NCBI GenBank assembly: GCA_032622095.1
Contig: CP136067.1
Span: 127,199,030-127,263,029 of the forward strand
Length of the DNA stretch: 64,000 bases
Source of the DNA: Siphonodentalium dalli
Taxonomy: Eukaryota; Mollusca; Scaphopoda; Gadilida; Siphonodentaliidae
Direction of reading: 5' to 3'
Positions within the stretch are counted from its first letter, which is position 1. Every line of letters begins with the position of its first letter. This document shows positions 62,701-64,000 of this stretch, in pieces. The notes beneath the pieces are model-generated. The model ran no database searches, had not been told where the DNA came from, and saw nothing but the letters and a program-made list of their open reading frames with translations. The translations under genes and the position numbers were made by a program.

Positions 62701-63404
62701 ATTCAACATTATTTCTTTCATTTGCATTTCGACCATATTTCTTTAAATTTAAATATGTTAACTTTATAATGTTTAATAATAAAGGTTGTGTTGGACATGC
62801 TGCCTCATTACATTATTAACATTGGATTACCCGAGTCTGCCCGAGTCGTCAATGATCTAGTCATTCGGACAGACATTTGTTTACTACAGTTCCTTATGCC
62901 AAATTTCTAATTTGTTTATGAGTAGAACCTGGTGTGAAATTGTCTACAATGGAGGTTACGAGCAGTTTACCTCATCAAAATACAAACCATTAATAGAACC
63001 AGGCATATATGGCATCAGTTCTGACAGTAGCTTGCAGACGAGTATGATTCGCCACACCGTAGCATTTCAACCAGGCTCTGCTCAATGCTCATAATTAATT
63101 TTATGACCAAATGTATATTTGTTTTGAATATTTGATAATTTGTGCAATAAGAGCAAATAAGTCTCAATAGAAATATGCATTTTTTCAAGACTGTGATGAC
63201 AATAATCAAATTGATCATCTGGACGATACAGACACCGTGAAATAACATCAACCGAAAGTACCAAACAAGAACATCAACATATTTAGCATAATACCTTCCA
63301 ACGCCGCACATACAATTAACCCAACTAATAGAGCTATAAATATGACTTGTACGTTAAATACCGTACCGAATCAACACAGATATATATCTATTGGCCTATC
63401 ATAT
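62701..63404. other. Intergenic DNA with one imperfect inverted repeat
   Basis: GAGTAGAACCTGGTGTGAAA near 62920 is loosely mirrored by ATTTCAACCAGGCTCTGCTC near 63063-63082, which may mark a small degenerate element. No gene recognised. Confidence 0.35.
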
Positions 63405-63470
63405 ATGTAAAGATAAGATAAAGATAAGTTTATTGACAATGAAGTCACCTTCACAGGTAGAGTAATTTAG
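63405..63470. repeat. AAGATAAGATAAAGATAAG simple repeat
   Basis: A short run of AAGATA-type units followed by GTTTATTGACAATGAAGTC. It resembles the reverse-oriented 3' end of a retroelement with a simple-repeat tail, but no coding part is present. Confidence 0.3.
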
Positions 63471-63850
63471 ATGAAACAGACAAACAACAAGTAAACAAAT
63501 AGATGGACAGAACATATGAGAAAGTATTGATTGAAGTTGATTGGTGAAATAAAGTGATAAAAACTTGCTTAATCTTCACGTCCAACTGTCATCATATATA
63601 GAATAAGGCATTAATGGCCCTACATATGTAGATTTTGTGATCCGTCAGTAACTCAGTTTATAATTTATTGCCCAATATCGTGCATCTATCAATTCGGTCG
63701 ATTTATCTCGATATGCGGAGCGCGCAGACTCTGTTTTCTTGTGCTTTTACTCAATGATGTTAAATTTTATGATTTAGCCTTGTGTCATTTCATTTTCAAG
63801 TAGATTTAATCTTGATTTTTAATTTAGATCCATTGTTTTCGAAAAACGTG
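63471..63850. other. Intergenic DNA, no gene recognised
   Basis: AT-rich stretch before the candidate promoter at the window end. It contains GCGGAGCGCGC near 63716 but no recognisable gene. Confidence 0.4.
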
Positions 63851-63858
63851 CTATCAAC

Positions 63859-63943
63859 CCGGAAGTCAGTGTTCGTGTTAGTTAATGTCATCCTAACAAA
63901 GCGCGGGTCGATGTCGAGGGGCGGAGCTTAATCTTAAATTAAG
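63859..63943 (+). promoter_or_regulatory. Candidate TATA-less promoter
   Basis: CCGGAAGT (63859-63866) matches the ETS/GABP site and GGGGCGGAGC (63918-63927) the Sp1/KLF GC box. Both lie within 90 bases upstream of AAGATGGCCGC (63941-63951), which matches the YY1 site often placed at the start codon of housekeeping genes. The local rise in GC sets it apart from its surroundings. Binding is inferred from motif resemblance. Confidence 0.45.
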
Positions 63944-64000
63944 ATGGCCGCAGCTGTTATCAGACGTATATTGGAACAAGACGGCTGTCAATCAAGACTA
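63944..64000 (+). CDS. Start of a gene cut by the window end, product unknown
   Basis: ATG at 63944 in a favourable context (AAGATGG) opens a frame that is still open at the last base. The 19 codons read MAAAVIRRILEQDGCQSRL. The alanine-rich start and the basic/amphipathic stretch after it do not identify a family. The upstream ETS, GC-box and YY1-like motifs support a real gene start with a housekeeping-type promoter. Against it, ATGGCCGC motifs also occur in local repeats, though this copy lacks the repeat's flanking CCAAGATGGCGGCC context. Confidence 0.5.
   Translation, partial: MAAAVIRRILEQDGCQSRL

Overview
The window is animal nuclear DNA: AT-rich, gene-poor and dominated by repeats. 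I infer a mollusc or another lophotrochozoan, not a bacterium or virus. The signs are C2H2 zinc-finger genes, an intronless-looking B-box/beta-propeller (TRIM-like) gene with a splice acceptor just upstream, a tRNA-derived SINE, many short inverted-repeat transposons with TTAA targets, and ATGGCGGC-bearing minisatellites of a kind I associate with marine invertebrates. The species cannot be fixed from sequence alone.

Layout. 1-8590 is a decaying C2H2 zinc-finger cluster. It holds one intact eight-finger gene (1039-1854), one thirteen-finger paralogue broken by a single in-frame TGA (4438-5670), finger fossils after each, a MITE inserted in one fossil (6150-7028), and an array in which a dead finger has been amplified as an 86-bp minisatellite (about 7231-8590). 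8844-32367 is about 23.5 kb of uninterrupted 44-bp satellite (roughly 530 units) with nested higher-order repeats and a 45-bp subfamily concentrated near its right edge. 32.4-36.8 kb holds a SINE inserted at the edge of an older palindrome, a possible promoter, and two clusters of CAACGCGGTTG-like motifs. 36801-38333 (minus) is the TRIM-like gene.

38.7-40.2 kb is a roughly 167-bp minisatellite carrying ATGGCNGC motifs. 43.1-46.7 kb holds two adjacent copies of a long-inverted-repeat transposon and a third inverted-repeat element. 47.2-56.4 kb is a very large inverted repeat (arms about 2.5 kb once insertions are removed) whose left arm is split by a 3.4-kb insertion flanked by 23-bp direct repeats. 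57.7-60.7 kb contains a MITE, a field of TTGCGCTTAAGCGCAA-like palindromes and a three-unit tandem repeat. The last 140 bases look like a TATA-less promoter and the first codons of a new gene running off the window.

The genes do not form a pathway. The two zinc-finger loci are tandem paralogues at different stages of birth-and-death evolution, and the TRIM-like gene is unrelated. No rRNA, stand-alone tRNA or CRISPR array was seen. The most unusual items are the dead-finger minisatellite, the nested organisation of the 44-bp satellite, and the large interrupted inverted repeat.
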